A stretch of 64,000 nucleotides of DNA from Porphyra umbilicalis. Taxonomy: Eukaryota > Rhodophyta > Bangiophyceae > Bangiales > Bangiaceae. Positions 53,369-63,944 of this stretch are shown in pieces; position 1 is the first letter of the stretch; every line of letters starts with the position of its first letter. The position numbers and the translations under genes were made by a program. The stretch covers positions 1 through 64,000 of the forward strand of contig KV918880.1 in the NCBI GenBank assembly GCA_002049455.2, in the 5' to 3' direction. The notes under the pieces were generated by a model that was not told the DNA's origin, did no database searches, and saw only the letters and a program-made list of their open reading frames with translations.

Positions 53369-55220
53369 TCAGGGGCGGCGGCGCGGCCCCTCTGCCCCGC
53401 GCCCGCGCGCCTCGGTCGCCGCCTGCGCGGCGGCAACGACGCCGACGCCCGCCTCGTGGCGCGCCTGCGTCACGACACTGGCGACCGTCGGCGGAGCCGC
53501 CGCCGCCGCCGCCGGGGCCGCCGGGGCCGCCGGGGCCGCCGCGGGCGCCCCCGTCACACCCGGCACCGCCGACAACGGCGCCACGGCCGGCCGGCCGCCC
53601 GCCAGCGGCACGGCCACGGCCACGGGTGGCGGCGCCGCGCCGCCGCGGCGGTCCCCGCCGGGCGGCGACACGGCCGCGCCGCCCGGCGGCAATGGCACGG
53701 CGGCGGGGGCGGCGGCGGGCACCGCCGCCGCGCCACCACTGGCAGGCAGCGGCGGCGGCGGCGGCGCCCCAGGGGGGACGGCCGCCGCCGCGGGGGGGGG
53801 GCGCCGACGCCGGGCGGCGCCCAGCCGCCCGCGCCGGCTGGCGCGCCGGCGCCCGTCGCGGCGGCGGGGGCGGCGGCGCCCGCCACAGCGGCCGGCGGCG
53901 GCGGCACCGCAGGCGCGGCGGCGCCGATCACGGGCAGCGCGGCCGCCGGCAGCGCGGGCGGGCGCCCCCCCTGCCCGTCGTCCCCCCCCGCGGCGCCCCC
54001 CCCCCCCCCCCCCCCCCCCATGCAGCGGCAGCACGGCGCCCTCGGCGGCGGCAACCTCCCCCTGAAAGACGCGGCGCACGGCTTCGGCGCCGCCGCTCCC
54101 CCACCCAATCCCCAAACTCCGCACCTCCCGCACCGGAAACGAGCGCTCGGTGGGGCCGCCCTCCCCCCCCCCCCCCGGCGCAGGTGCGGGCCAACACAAC
54201 CACCGCATCGTCCTCGAGGCGCCACTGCACGACCGACGCGGCTTCCCCCGCCGCCTCCTCCACCCCCGCCTCCCCCTCGTCAACGACGCCCGGGCGGCCC
54301 GACGGGTAGACGGTGAGGAGCCCCGGCGGGTCGGCGGGGAGCGGCAGGGCGAGAAAGACGCGGCGGAGGTCTGGGATGTGCGCCGACAGGTCCGGCTCGC
54401 ACGCCGGCCCCGCGTCGGGCCCACACGGGCGGAGGAGGCGCAGGCTGCCCGGCAGCGGGTGCTCCTCGTCGTCGACGCGCAGGCGCAGGGACGGGCCGAC
54501 GCACGACGGGGCGGGGGGGAAAAGCCACGGCGCGCGCCGCAGCAGCGGCGGGCCGAGCAAGTTGCCAAAGCGGGCGGTCAAGAGGGAGACGAGGGAGACG
54601 ACGCCGTCGGCGGGGGGGTCCCCCTCCTCCCCCTCCCCACCCGTGTCGGACGGCCACGCGCGGCCGGCCGCGTCGGCGGGGAGCACCCCGGACGGGGGGG
54701 AGGGCGGTGCCGGCGGCGGCGGTGGCGGCGGCGCCACGGGGGCCTTGGACGGCGGCGGCGCGCCGTCGGCGGCGTCGCCCGTCGCGGCGACCGCCGCCGT
54801 GCCGACCGACCGGTCGGTGAGGGCGGCGAGGCCCGGCAGCGCGGGCATGGACGGCACCCCCCCCGCCAGCCCCGCCAGCCCCGACGGCGCCCAATCGTGA
54901 AGCACGTGGGCCGACGCGCGGCGGAGGGTGCCACCGACGCTCTCCCCCGCGCCCCCGTCGTCTGACGCCAGGCGCACGACCGCCAGGGGCACGGCCATGG
55001 TCAACAGCACCGCCACGGCAACGAGCGACGGGCGGCGGAGGGAGCCGAGGCGCGTCGCCCGCCCCGCGTCCGCGTCGGCGGCGCGCCGCCAAAAGAGGCG
55101 GCGGGGGCGGACGGCGCCGCTGCTGCCGCCCGCCCGCCGCGGCGTCGCCGTCGGGTCCCACCGCTCGGGGCTGTAGGGCGTCCCGGCGTCCGTCGTCTCT
55201 GCGTCCGCGTCGCTGACCAT
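53369..55220 (-). CDS. Single-pass membrane protein, unknown
   Basis: ATG at 55220 (MVSDADAETTDAGTPYSPER). The N-terminal 70 residues are charged, then one membrane helix follows (SLVAVAVLLTMAVPLAVVRL), so probably a type II protein. The lumenal part has Ser/Pro/Ala linkers and a globular-looking stretch: VSLVSLLTARFGNLLGPPLL, LRLRVDDEEHPLPGSLRLL, DLRRVFLALPLPADPPGLLT, then ASVVQWRLEDDAVVVLARTC. At a 14-base run (54163-54176) the protein-like reading moves to another frame (TERSFPVREVRSLGIGWGSG). A 24-base run at 53996-54019 makes the Ala/Pro-rich tail uncertain. The most likely end is RGRGAEGPRRRP at 53369. No named domain. Confidence 0.5.
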
Positions 55221-55332
55221 GGCCACCTGCACGTAGCCGCTGCCGGTGGGGCGGAGGCGGGACGGCGCGCGGCTGTGCGCGCGGCGGCCGCTGAGCGGCC
55301 GCCGCCGCCGCGACCGGTCGCTGGCGGCATGG

Positions 55333-56617
55333 TCAGCGTCGATGCTGCTGCAGCTCCTGCTGCTGCGGCTGCTGCGGCTGCTGCGGCTGCGGCTGCTGCT
55401 GCAGCTGCGGTCGCGGTAGGCGTGCCGCCCGTGGCGACCGCGGCGCCCCCGCGAGGACGTCCGCCGCAACGGAAAGTGCGGCGTCGACGCCGACGACGCG
55501 GGGGGGGGGACACCACCCCGTGGCGCCACCCGCCACTCGCGCCGCCTCCCCCCGACGCCGACGAGAGCACCTCCCCGAGGCGACGGCGGCCGCGGCCGCC
55601 AGCCACCGCAGCCGCCACCGGCTCGGGCACCACATCGCCGCCATCGCCGCCGCCGCCACCGTCGCCGCCGCCGCCACCACCACCGTGGCGGCGGTCCCCC
55701 CCCTCCCGCCGCGGGGTGCGTTCGCCACCCCCCGCCCCCTCCCCCCCCCCCCGGCGCCCCCCCCCCCCCCCCGTCGCCGACGGCGTCAGCGGCCGCGACC
55801 TCCCCCCCCCCCCCCCGACGACCGCCCCCGCCCAATCCCCGTTGCCGCCGCCGACGCCCCCCCGTGCCCATAGCGGCGTTCCCCCGTCCCCCCCCCCGCC
55901 GCCGCTGCCGCCGCGGCCGCCGCGGCCGCCACATCCCGGCGGCGCGCCGCCTCGCGCGCCTCGAGCGCTTGGCGTGCGGCAGCCTCCCGCCCCCGCTCCG
56001 CGGCGAGCGCTGCCACCTGCGCCCGCAGCGTCGCCGCGTCGGCGTCGCGCGACGCGAGGGCGGCGGCGAGCCGCGACGCGTAAGCCGCCTCGTCGGCCGC
56101 CGACCGCGCGTCCGCCGCCGCCGTTACGGAGCGGAGGCGGGCGGCGAGGGCGCCCTCCCGCTGCCGCCGCACCGACGCGAGTTCCGCGCCAAAGCGGCTC
56201 GCCGTGTGGGTTGGGGGCGGGGGAGAGCGAAGGAGGGGGGGGGGGGGGAGGAGGGACGCCCCCCGGGGGGGGGGGGACGCCGTCGGCCCGCGCCGCCGCC
56301 GCTGCCACCGCCGCCGCGACGGCGGCGCTCGGGGCGACGGGTGGACCCGGCACGGTCGCGGCCAGCAACCGCGCGGCGGCCACCGCCGCGTCCGCGTCGC
56401 GGGCGGCTTGCCGCTGCCGCCGTGCCGCGCGGGACGGGGGCGGGGTGGCGGCGGCCACCGCCGGCGCCAGCCGCGCCGCGTCGACGGGGGTGGCACCGTC
56501 CCCGTCGTCGCGGCCGTGGCGACCCGCCACGGCGGCGGCACGGTCGCGTGGGGTGGGGACGGCGCCGCCGCCTTCCCCACCCGGCGACGCCGAGTGGCTC
56601 AACGACGCGCGTCGCCA

Positions 56618-56652
<35 letters not shown>

Positions 56653-56905
56653 TCTGCGCCACGGGCACGGCGGGGGTGCCGCCCGCTGGCTGACTCCGCG
56701 ACGCCACCGCCGGCGGCACGCCGCCGCCGCCGCCGCCGCCCGCGGCCGACCGCCCCGCGCCGCCAGTCGCCGGCGGGGGTGGGGGCACCACCCACGGCGA
56801 CCCGTCTGGCTGCAGCCGCATCCCGCCGCCGCCGTCGGCCGTCGGCCGTCGGCCGTGGCGCCTCTGCCGCCTAGACTCGCGCGGCCGTCGACCCGCGTCG
56901 TCGTT

Positions 56906-56936
<31 letters not shown>

Positions 56937-56990
56937 CCGCTGCGCCCGCCGGCCACGCCTGTTCCCGTCGGCACCACCGACGCGGGGAGA
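55333..56990 (-). CDS. Coiled-coil protein, unknown
   Basis: Several minus-strand frames read as one protein. An N-terminal Gly/Pro-rich part leads to ARRQRQAARDADAAVAAARL. Then, after two G/C runs near 56235-56274, a strong coiled coil follows in another frame (FGAELASVRRQREGALAARL ... SRLAAALASRDADAATLRAQ ... LAAERGREAAARQALEAREA). A Gln-rich end (QLQQQPQPQQPQQPQQQELQ) stops at 55333 but is in a third frame, and may or may not belong. There is no proper ATG; the open frame begins at a GTG about 56977, so an upstream exon is expected. Tail-to-head with the next gene, 113 bases apart. Confidence 0.4.
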
Positions 56991-57810
56991 CGCGGCGGCG
57001 GTTTCGGACGCGCGCCGGCACGTGGCCGCAGCGTCGACCGTCAACGACGGGGGCGGCCGAAGAGGCGGCGCGCGACAGCCGGCGCGGTCCACGACGACTA
57101 AAAAGGGGTAGCGGCAGACAGGTACGCCAAGAGGCGGGAAGTGGGAAAGGGAACGGGAGCCAGCCCTTCCCAGTACTGGTGCCTCTTCCTCCCTTGTCAC
57201 GGAGGAATGCGAGCGGCCTCGACGCCGTGGCGCAGGAGGCGGCCGTGTCACCTCTCCTCCGCCCCCCCTCTCTCCGCCGCCCATCCCCATCAGCCGCCGG
57301 TGGTACTCACAGAGGACCCCATCAGGCCCCCGTCACGTGTACTGCCGCGTCCACGCGTGCGTGGCAACGGCTGTCGTGAGGGCGGGTGAGAGTGGTGGCA
57401 AGGGAGGGAACGCCGCCCCCGCGGCGACACGCCGCCGGGCAAGGCGGGCATGAATTCGGAGACGCCGATGGCGGTCCGCCCAGGGTGGAATTTCCATTCG
57501 TGGCGGGGGGCGCGCCGCGGGGCGCCCATGACCGCGTGACTGACCGCGTGACATCACTGCGGCCGTCGCAGCGCCGTCGCGACGGAGGGCGGCACGAGCG
57601 ACATCAGGGGGTCGACGCCGCCGCCACGGAGCGGTCGCCGGCGAAGCGGGTGTATGAACAACGACACAAGTACCACGTCGAATTCGACTGCGCCCTGCGC
57701 GGACCATCCAGTCCGACTGCTTGGTCGGCACAGGCAGACCACTTTCTACGGCATCTCAGACACGTGGCTCGTGCAGCTGGCCCTTTTGACCGCATCGGTG
57801 TCTAGCGCTC
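56991..57810. other. Spacer, no gene recognised
   Basis: GC-rich at first, easing toward 57.6 kb. It may hold the missing first exon of the coiled-coil gene. Otherwise nothing seen. Confidence 0.35.
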
Positions 57811-57986
57811 TATTGCTGTCTTCCCAATTTTGGCCGATGTGGTCAAAGTCAAGACGGGGTCTGGGTCAACTGCCCATTGGTCAATCAACTTTATCCGGCT
57901 GAGTGGATGGCTGAGACGCCGTTTCACACTGTTGATCACCCCTCTTGACATCGACGGGATCGCCCAAAATTGGGAAGACAGCAATA
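57811..57986 (-). mobile_element. MITE family 2, copy 3 (176 bp, inverted)
   Basis: Same family as 29996-30171 and 49816-49993 but in opposite orientation, with TATTGCTGTCTTCCCAATTT at both ends. Immediately to the right (57992-58006) lies a solitary end of another copy (GGAAGACAGCAATA), into whose terminal TA a third element has inserted. Confidence 0.85.
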
Positions 57987-58006
57987 TTATTCGGAAGACA
58001 GCAATA

Positions 58007-58136
58007 CAGTGCGTTTTCGTTATATGAAAATAATTTACAAGAGAACATGGGTGGCGAGTCTTGCATTCCAGGCCGTGCAGGCCACTTATATGGATATTCA
58101 GCTGAAATAGCTGTCTCTTATAACGAAAACGCACTG
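58007..58136. mobile_element. Tc1/mariner-type MITE (130 bp)
   Basis: Perfect 18-base terminal inverted repeats beginning CAGTGCGTTTTCGTTATA, flanked on both sides by TA, the signature target duplication of Tc1/mariner elements. The interior is AT-rich with no gene. It is inserted in the terminal TA of a family-2 MITE remnant. Confidence 0.9.
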
Positions 58137-58245
58137 TATACTCTTGCTGGTCACAACAAAGAAACAGGATGCATCCAACCTTTTGATGACCCTCACACAG
58201 CTCATGACACCCGCCAGACACCCCCGAGACATCAAAAAGACAATC

Positions 58246-58338
58246 TGCCTTCAGCCAGGATCGAACTGGCGACCTCACGATCTTCAGTCGTGCGCTCTTG
58301 GATGCGGTGCTGGACCGGCCCAACTGAGCTATAAAGGC
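58246..58338 (-). tRNA. tRNA-Phe(GAA) with an insertion in the D-loop
   Basis: Minus-strand cloverleaf: acceptor GCCTTTA pairs with TGAAGGC (one G-U), D-stem GCTC/GAGC, anticodon stem CACGA/TCGTG with loop CTGAAGA (anticodon GAA at 58285-58283). The variable loop is AGGTC, the T-stem GCCAG/CTGGC has loop TTCGATC, and the discriminator base is A. The gene is 93 bases instead of about 73 because the D-loop has 28 bases rather than about 8. The extra sequence can fold: TTGG pairs with CCAA, and inside it CGGT pairs with ACCG around a 5-base loop, with 2- and 3-base bulges, close to the bulge-helix-bulge cut by tRNA splicing endonuclease. The canonical 37/38 site is uninterrupted. Reads as an ectopic intron; a decayed tRNA copy is the alternative. 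Confidence 0.8.
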
Positions 58339-59412
58339 TACTTATGGTAATGCGCATCTCGTAGGAATACTTAATCTAAAACTTATGAGGTACTGCTGTG
58401 TTGTAGGTTTGTTCGAGGTTTCGCTCTCTCACGTCATCGCCAAACGTACTGCACAACCTGGGACCTGAGGTTAACAGCTACCGCGCATGCTTGACACGCA
58501 CGTAAGGGTCCCCGCAGAACGTCACTGTCATCTATGAGCACAATACACTCGTCATCGTACTGCAATAGGATGCCGTCTCACAGACAGCAAAGCAAACACA
58601 ACACTTCGTTTCCACAGCTGCACCCGCACTGTGACAACAGCTTGGCCATCTAGCCGGTACCCCAATTCTTCCTGCTGATAGCAACGCGAACAATGACGTG
58701 CCTGGGTCTCCTTCCCCTGCACGCGGTGGCTTTCATTCGACCACCCAAGCGCCATAAACAAAATCACTGGTGATGCGGCTGACAGGGCACTGGCGAGGGT
58801 GACGACCCTCGCTTAAGAGATGCCACAAAGAACGCCAGCCTCTCTCCCACCGACGCTCACCAGCTGGCGTACCAGCCGACTGGGGCGACATGGCTCTCGC
58901 AGCGCCGCTGGGAGTCGACGTCCCAGGCCATCGTATGGTCCTGGCGTATCGGTATCTACGACTGACTAAATGCCGCGCTAGCGACGACCGTCTATGGTCG
59001 CCAAAAGCTGGAGAGGCCCCAGTCAAGCCGATCGATGTCTGGGCCAATCAAACGAAGAAAAGCACCTCTTTGTTTGGCCTGGACTCTCCACTTTTTGGCG
59101 CAACGACAATATGAGGGCACCACTAGGCAGAGCATGCAGTGACAGTATACTCTGTGGCCAATTGCCACATGCGCGTCTCGCGAGAGGGAAGACCATGAGA
59201 AGTCCCGTATACCAAAGCTTTACATACGCACACAAAATGGCCCCTCATCAGACAGAGGAGAGGGGGGGAAGGGCAAGATAACACTAATCATCGCCGGGCT
59301 CGCACCCGAAGCGCTACGCATGACCGACCACGCACGACAGGAACGCGCCCCCTACGCCCACACACAAGAAGAGCGGCTTGCAACAGGCACCTCGGCCGAC
59401 AGGGGAGCACTC
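58339..59412. other. Spacer between tRNA and GPDH genes
   Basis: About 50-55% GC with only short frames on both strands. No recognisable gene. The last 100 bases are the 3' flank of the GPDH gene. Confidence 0.4.
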
Positions 59413-60576
59413 CTATGCCGATGCCACCGTCGCCGCGGCCTTGGAGGTCAGCGACGACGGCAGGAAGTGCTCTTCTGGGATGTGTACGACATCCTCAATC
59501 GGCTTGCCCTCAAACGCGATGCGGTAGAGCGTCACGAGGAAGGGGAACTTGTCGAGCAGGTTGTCGCGCGTCAGGATCTGGAAGACCTCCTTGGCTGCCC
59601 CCGTGCCCTGCAGTTTTTGGCCATTGAGCATTTCCGCCTCGAGGTCCTCCCACGTCCGGTGGTCGTCGCCCTTCTCCAACCGCGACCGGGCATACGCCTC
59701 GGCGACCCGCCGGTTGCGGCCGCCCATGCAGGTGGTGATGAGGTCAGCCATGCCGCACGACTCGACCATCGTTGCCGTGTCGACACCCTGGAAGTACTGC
59801 GTCGCAAAGCGGTACATCTCAATGAGACCAATGCGCATGAGCGCGGCCTTGGTGTTGTTGCCCATCTCGAGGGCGTCGCAAAAGCCGGCACCGAGCGCAA
59901 CGATGTTCTTGATAGCCCCAAACACCTGCGGCGCCGCCACCCCCTGTACGAGGGAGATGCGGAAGTTGGGCTCGTTGAAGAGCGCAAAGAAGAGGGCGCC
60001 CGTCTCCTTGCTCTCATAGCCGATGGTGCTTTCGCAAAACTTGCCGGCGGCAATCTCGTTGGCAATGTTGGCGCCCGACAGCGCGCACGCCTCAATGCCG
60101 AGTTCCCTCTTGATGACGTTGGTCATCAGCTGCGGGCCGCTGTCGTCAAAGTCAATGCCCTTGATCAGAGAGATGGCCTTGACGTTCTCCGCCAGGTGGC
60201 CCTTCAGCGTCTTGCAGGTGCGCGCCAGGAACTGATGCGGCAGCACAAACACCAGCAGCGTCGCGCCGGCGACCGACTTGACAAGGTCCGGCTCGGCGCG
60301 CACGTTCTCGGGCAGCTTGTGGTCGGGCAGGTACTTGACGTTGACGTGCGTCGAGTTGATCACGTCCGTGAGGTTGCCGCCGTCGACCTTCTCCTCCAGG
60401 CACCAGACCGTCACGTTGTCGTCAAAGATGTCCAGCTTTGCGCAGTTGCGGCCAATGATCATGGCGGCAGCGGAGCCCCAGTTGCCAGCGCCAATGATGG
60501 CCACCTTCTCCTCCCGCCCGCTCGCGGCAAACGTCGCCTCCAGGGTGTCAAGGGCCTTGGCCGTGATGGACGCCAT
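59413..60576 (-). CDS. NAD-dependent glycerol-3-phosphate dehydrogenase
   Basis: Reduces dihydroxyacetone phosphate to sn-glycerol 3-phosphate with NADH, feeding glycerolipid and (in red algae) floridoside synthesis and balancing cytosolic redox. ATG 60576 gives 387 aa. VAIIGAGNWGSA (residues about 25-36) is the NAD-binding loop. NSTHVNVKYLPDHKLPENV and FVLPHQFLARTC are typical of the eukaryotic family. SLIKGID and GAIKNIVALGAGFCDAL carry the conserved lysines near the active site. NTKAALMRIGLIEM and GGRNRRVAEAYA follow, the latter with the substrate-binding Arg-Asn. It is about 35 residues longer than animal GPD1, mostly a C-terminal tail ending TVASA. No transit peptide is clear, so probably cytosolic. 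Intron-free, TTT/ATT plus GC3-rich codon use like ETF-QO. Confidence 0.96.
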   Translation of the reverse strand: MASITAKALDTLEATFAASGREEKVAIIGAGNWGSAAAMIIGRNCAKLDIFDDNVTVWCLEEKVDGGNLTDVINSTHVNVKYLPDHKLPENVRAEPDLVKSVAGATLLVFVLPHQFLARTCKTLKGHLAENVKAISLIKGIDFDDSGPQLMTNVIKRELGIEACALSGANIANEIAAGKFCESTIGYESKETGALFFALFNEPNFRISLVQGVAAPQVFGAIKNIVALGAGFCDALEMGNNTKAALMRIGLIEMYRFATQYFQGVDTATMVESCGMADLITTCMGGRNRRVAEAYARSRLEKGDDHRTWEDLEAEMLNGQKLQGTGAAKEVFQILTRDNLLDKFPFLVTLYRIAFEGKPIEDVVHIPEEHFLPSSLTSKAAATVASA

Positions 60577-62100
60577 GGCGATGGCGACGGAGGGGACCCG
60601 AGGTGCGAGGCCGAGGGGCGATGGCCGACAAAACGTGCGACGACGATGGGGGTGATGTGCAAGGGGAAACGGATGAGGGCAGCAATGCGCCGCGTGATCC
60701 GCGATGGTGATCAAGCGCAAGCAATGTTGAGCTCGGGCTCGGCGGCACGCGGGCCCAGCGAGTTGCAGCAACGGGTGGCTGACGCCGCGGTGACGGGCCC
60801 GTTTACGCGTGAGGCCGAGCAGGGACGTGGCAGAGGGCTCGTCAGAGGGGCGGCTCGCAGAGCCTTGACGCGCTGTCGACCGAGCCATCCCTCACATTGT
60901 CTTGCACACGCACATGATTGGCTAAAGGGTTTGTGACAGCCGATCTTTGGGGCGCGAAACAGCAGGACGCTCGCGTGGATTGGCTGACAGATTTGCACCG
61001 CACGTGTGGTCACGGGTCATGTTTGCACACTGTCCGAGAGTAGCAAAAGAACTGCGAAGTACGTGTATAAGGCCTGTACATTTCACTCTCAGCGTTAAAA
61101 CGCAGCTGATCATGCCATCGAATCGACAGGCCACGTGCTGAGCGTGCTTGTCTGAACACGGTACACCACGACCAGCGGGTGGTCTCGGCAGGGAACAACC
61201 GCGCCGCCCAGCGCCAAGCCGACGCGCGGCGGCACGCCGCCCGCGGCGCCCCGCAGCGGCGCGCCCCGACCGCGCCGCCCGTGGCACCCCCGCCGGCGAG
61301 CCGGCGGGCGTCTGCGCGCGCCGCCGCCACCCCCCCCCACCCCGCCGTCTTCCCCCACGGGTGTGGGTGCTGCCACGCCCGCGCGGGGGTGTCTGGCTGC
61401 GGCGGGCGCGCCGTCTGCGGGGCGCGCCCACCCGTCCGCGGCTGCGGGGGGGGGGGGGGGGGAGGGGCACCGCCGCGCCCCGCGTGGGTGCCTGCTGGTG
61501 GCCCCCGACCGCGCCCGCCTGTGGCGGTGCAGGGCGCCCTTGGCACGGGCGAGCGCCCTGCGCGGCGCGGCCCGCACGGGCGGGCGGCGTGGCGTTGGAC
61601 CCGGGGCGGCCGAGCCCCGCCCCCCTGCGCGCCCGCCGCGCGCCGTGGCGGTGGGCGGGGCGGCCGCCCAAATTCCTCTGCTCGGCGCGCCGCGCGTCGC
61701 GGCGGTGGGGGTGTCGGCGTCACGCTGGTGGTGGGCGGAGCGGGAGGGCACGCCCGACGCGGGCGCCCGCGGCGACGGGGCGACCGCGCGCGCCTGGTCG
61801 GCCCGTTGCGGAACCGCTGCGCCTTGTCGCCCGTGTCGTGGTCGTGTCGGCGTCGCCGCCCGCACCGTGAATGTTTTTGTGAGCGTCGGCGTGGTGGAGC
61901 TGCGTCGTCCTCTTATTGTCGGTTCTTTCGCCCCTGACGATCGCCTGTTTGCTCACCGTCATTGGGCGCGGCTATTGGGGCGCCGGTGCTGGTTGTTGTT
62001 TCCCTGCCCCTGTGTGGACGTGCGTCACTGGGGGAGACCGCCGCGACGCGTCTCTTCACCACGCGAGGTGGATACGGGGGGGGGGGGGCAGTTGGTGGGT
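60577..62100. other. Divergent intergenic region
   Basis: Between two genes transcribed away from each other, so both promoters should be here. The GPDH side (60.6-61.15 kb) is moderate GC; 61.2-61.8 kb is CGG/GGC low complexity with a 17-base G run (61446-61462). Long open frames there are compositional and no gene is called. Confidence 0.4.
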
Positions 62101-63944
62101 ATGAGCGGAGGGCGGTCCGTGCCGGCACCGTCAACACGATGTGACCACTGCCATGATGGGTACCGCGCACGCCGACCCCACCGCCAAGGCGGCAGTGTTC
62201 TGCTCACCACACCCCGAGCCTTGACCCGCCGCCGGCTGGGGGCGGTGGCGACTGGCCGCGCCGCAGTATCATCGACGGTGGCGCGGGCAGCGGCCGCCTG
62301 CCTGGTGGCGGCGACACGATGCGCCCTTTTGGCGCTGTCGCTGCCACGCGCCGCGTCCGCGGCCGCCCTCTTTGACGCGGGTGTGCCGAGGCACCTTTCC
62401 CCCGACTGGAGCTTGTACCACACGACCGCGGAGCTGGCGGCCGCCTACGCCGCCGCCGTCCCGCCGTGCTCGTACGCGAGTTTTGTCGACTTGCCGGTGC
62501 CGGTGGCCAATGGGAGCGCTGGCGCCGTCGAGGCTGACCCCCTCATCCCCATTGTCCGGTTGACAGCGCCGCCGGCCGTGAGGGCGCCACGACGGTGGGG
62601 CGACGCGGCGCCCCTCCCCCCCCCCCCCCAACGACCAAGAAGGTGCTGCTGCTGGTGTTTGGGGAGCACGGCCGGGAGCTCATCTCGTCCCAAGTCGCCC
62701 TCCGCATCCTGACGCTCCTGTGCCCCATCCCCACCGACGGGGGCGGCGCCGCCGCGGTCGCCGCATCCAAAATCGACGCCGTCGCCCCCCCCCCGCCGCC
62801 CGCCGAAGTCGCGGCGCTGGCCGCCGAGTTGACCCGCACGGAGCTGCTGCTTCTCCCCCTGGCGGTCCCCGCCAGCCGCCTCGCCGTCGAGCGGGGCGAG
62901 GTGTGCGCGCGCCTCAACGACCGCGGCGTGGACGTCAACCGCAACTTCGGGCACGCGTGGGGCGGCGCTGACGCGACGAGCGTGGCGCCCGAGGAGTGCC
63001 CCGGCGCCGCCCCCTTTTCCGAAGCCCACCCCCGGCGGGTGGCGGCGGTCGTTGGCGCCGCCCGCCCCGACGCCTACGTGTCGGTGCACGCGGGCGACGC
63101 GGCGCTGTTGACGCCGTGGGATTGCGGCTGCGGGCCCGTGCGCGGCGTCAGCGCGGCGCAAGACGGCGCGGCGGCCGCCGACCGCCGCCGCCGCTCGCGC
63201 CTGCGCCGCGCCGTGGCCGCCCTCCGGTCCGCCCACTGCGTCGGCTGCGCGACGGGCACCGCGTCGAGCCTGTTTGGCTACAACGCGTTTGGGACGGGCG
63301 GCGACTGGGCGTGGGCAGCCGCGCGCGTGCGGTGGGTGTTGACGTGGGAGGTGTTTGGGGACGGGGGGGCGCACCACGACGATTGCGTGCGGTTGTTCAA
63401 CCCGGTCGGCGTGCCGAGCGTCGGGGCGGTGGTGGAGAATTGGGCGCGCGCGCCGTGGACGCTCGCGCGCGTGATGCACGCCGCCGACGGCGGGGGGGAG
63501 GGGGTCGTGCCGTCGGCCGCCGCGGATGCTGCCGCCGCCACCCCCACGGGTGGCGCCGCCGCCGCCACCGCGGCTGACGCGGCCGTGACGGCGGCGGCCG
63601 GCAATCCCGCGCGCGGGGGGCGCGGCGCCCGCGTGCTGCCGGCTCGCCGGCTGGGGAGCGTCCACGGGCGGGAGGCCGGGGTGTTTGGCGGGAAAACCTG
63701 GGCGAGCGTCGTGACCGCGAGCGTGGCCCTGTCGGCCGCGTCGCTGGGGGTTATGGTGATGGCGCTCGGGTGGCGGCCCGACGCGGGCCGCCGTGGGCGG
63801 GGGAGCGCGGACGCCGGCGTGGCGCTGTCCGCCTCGCCATCGTCGGCGGGGTACTTGACGCCGTCCAGCAGGTGCTCCAACGGTGGCACATGCACGTTAT
63901 TGCCGGCGGGCAGTGCGGTCAGTGAGGTGGGGGGGGGAGTCTAG
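62101..63944 (+). CDS. Membrane-anchored M14 zinc carboxypeptidase
   Basis: M14 enzymes remove C-terminal residues from peptides using one zinc ion. An N-terminal hydrophobic segment (CALLALSLPRAASAAA) should be a signal or anchor. The catalytic domain has the zinc ligands His and Glu in FGEHGRELISSQVAL, the substrate-binding RGVDVNRNF, the third zinc ligand in YVSVHAGD, a YNAFGTGGDWAWA loop and the catalytic Glu in LTWEVFGDGG. A Ser/Ala-rich stalk and one C-terminal helix (VVTASVALSAASLGVMVMAL) suggest a type I membrane protein with the enzyme outside the cytosol. The frame changes at a C run (62616-62629), between LIPIVRLTAPPAV and TTKKVLLLVFGEHG. This is a run-length error or tiny intron, since both sides are conserved-looking. 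The start at 62101 is the first in-frame ATG; an upstream exon is possible. Confidence 0.8.

Noticed and set aside
53361-54065. + strand frame opposite the membrane-protein tail
   Set aside because: Ala/Pro/Gly run antisense to the protein-like minus frame; explained by composition.
60577-60888. Upstream extension of glycerol-3-phosphate dehydrogenase
   Set aside because: The residues before the ATG at 60576 have no family match and lie in lower-GC promoter-like DNA.
61148-61870. GC-rich + strand frames upstream of the carboxypeptidase
   Set aside because: Arg/Pro/Gly composition in all frames on both strands with no motif, so treated as compositional.
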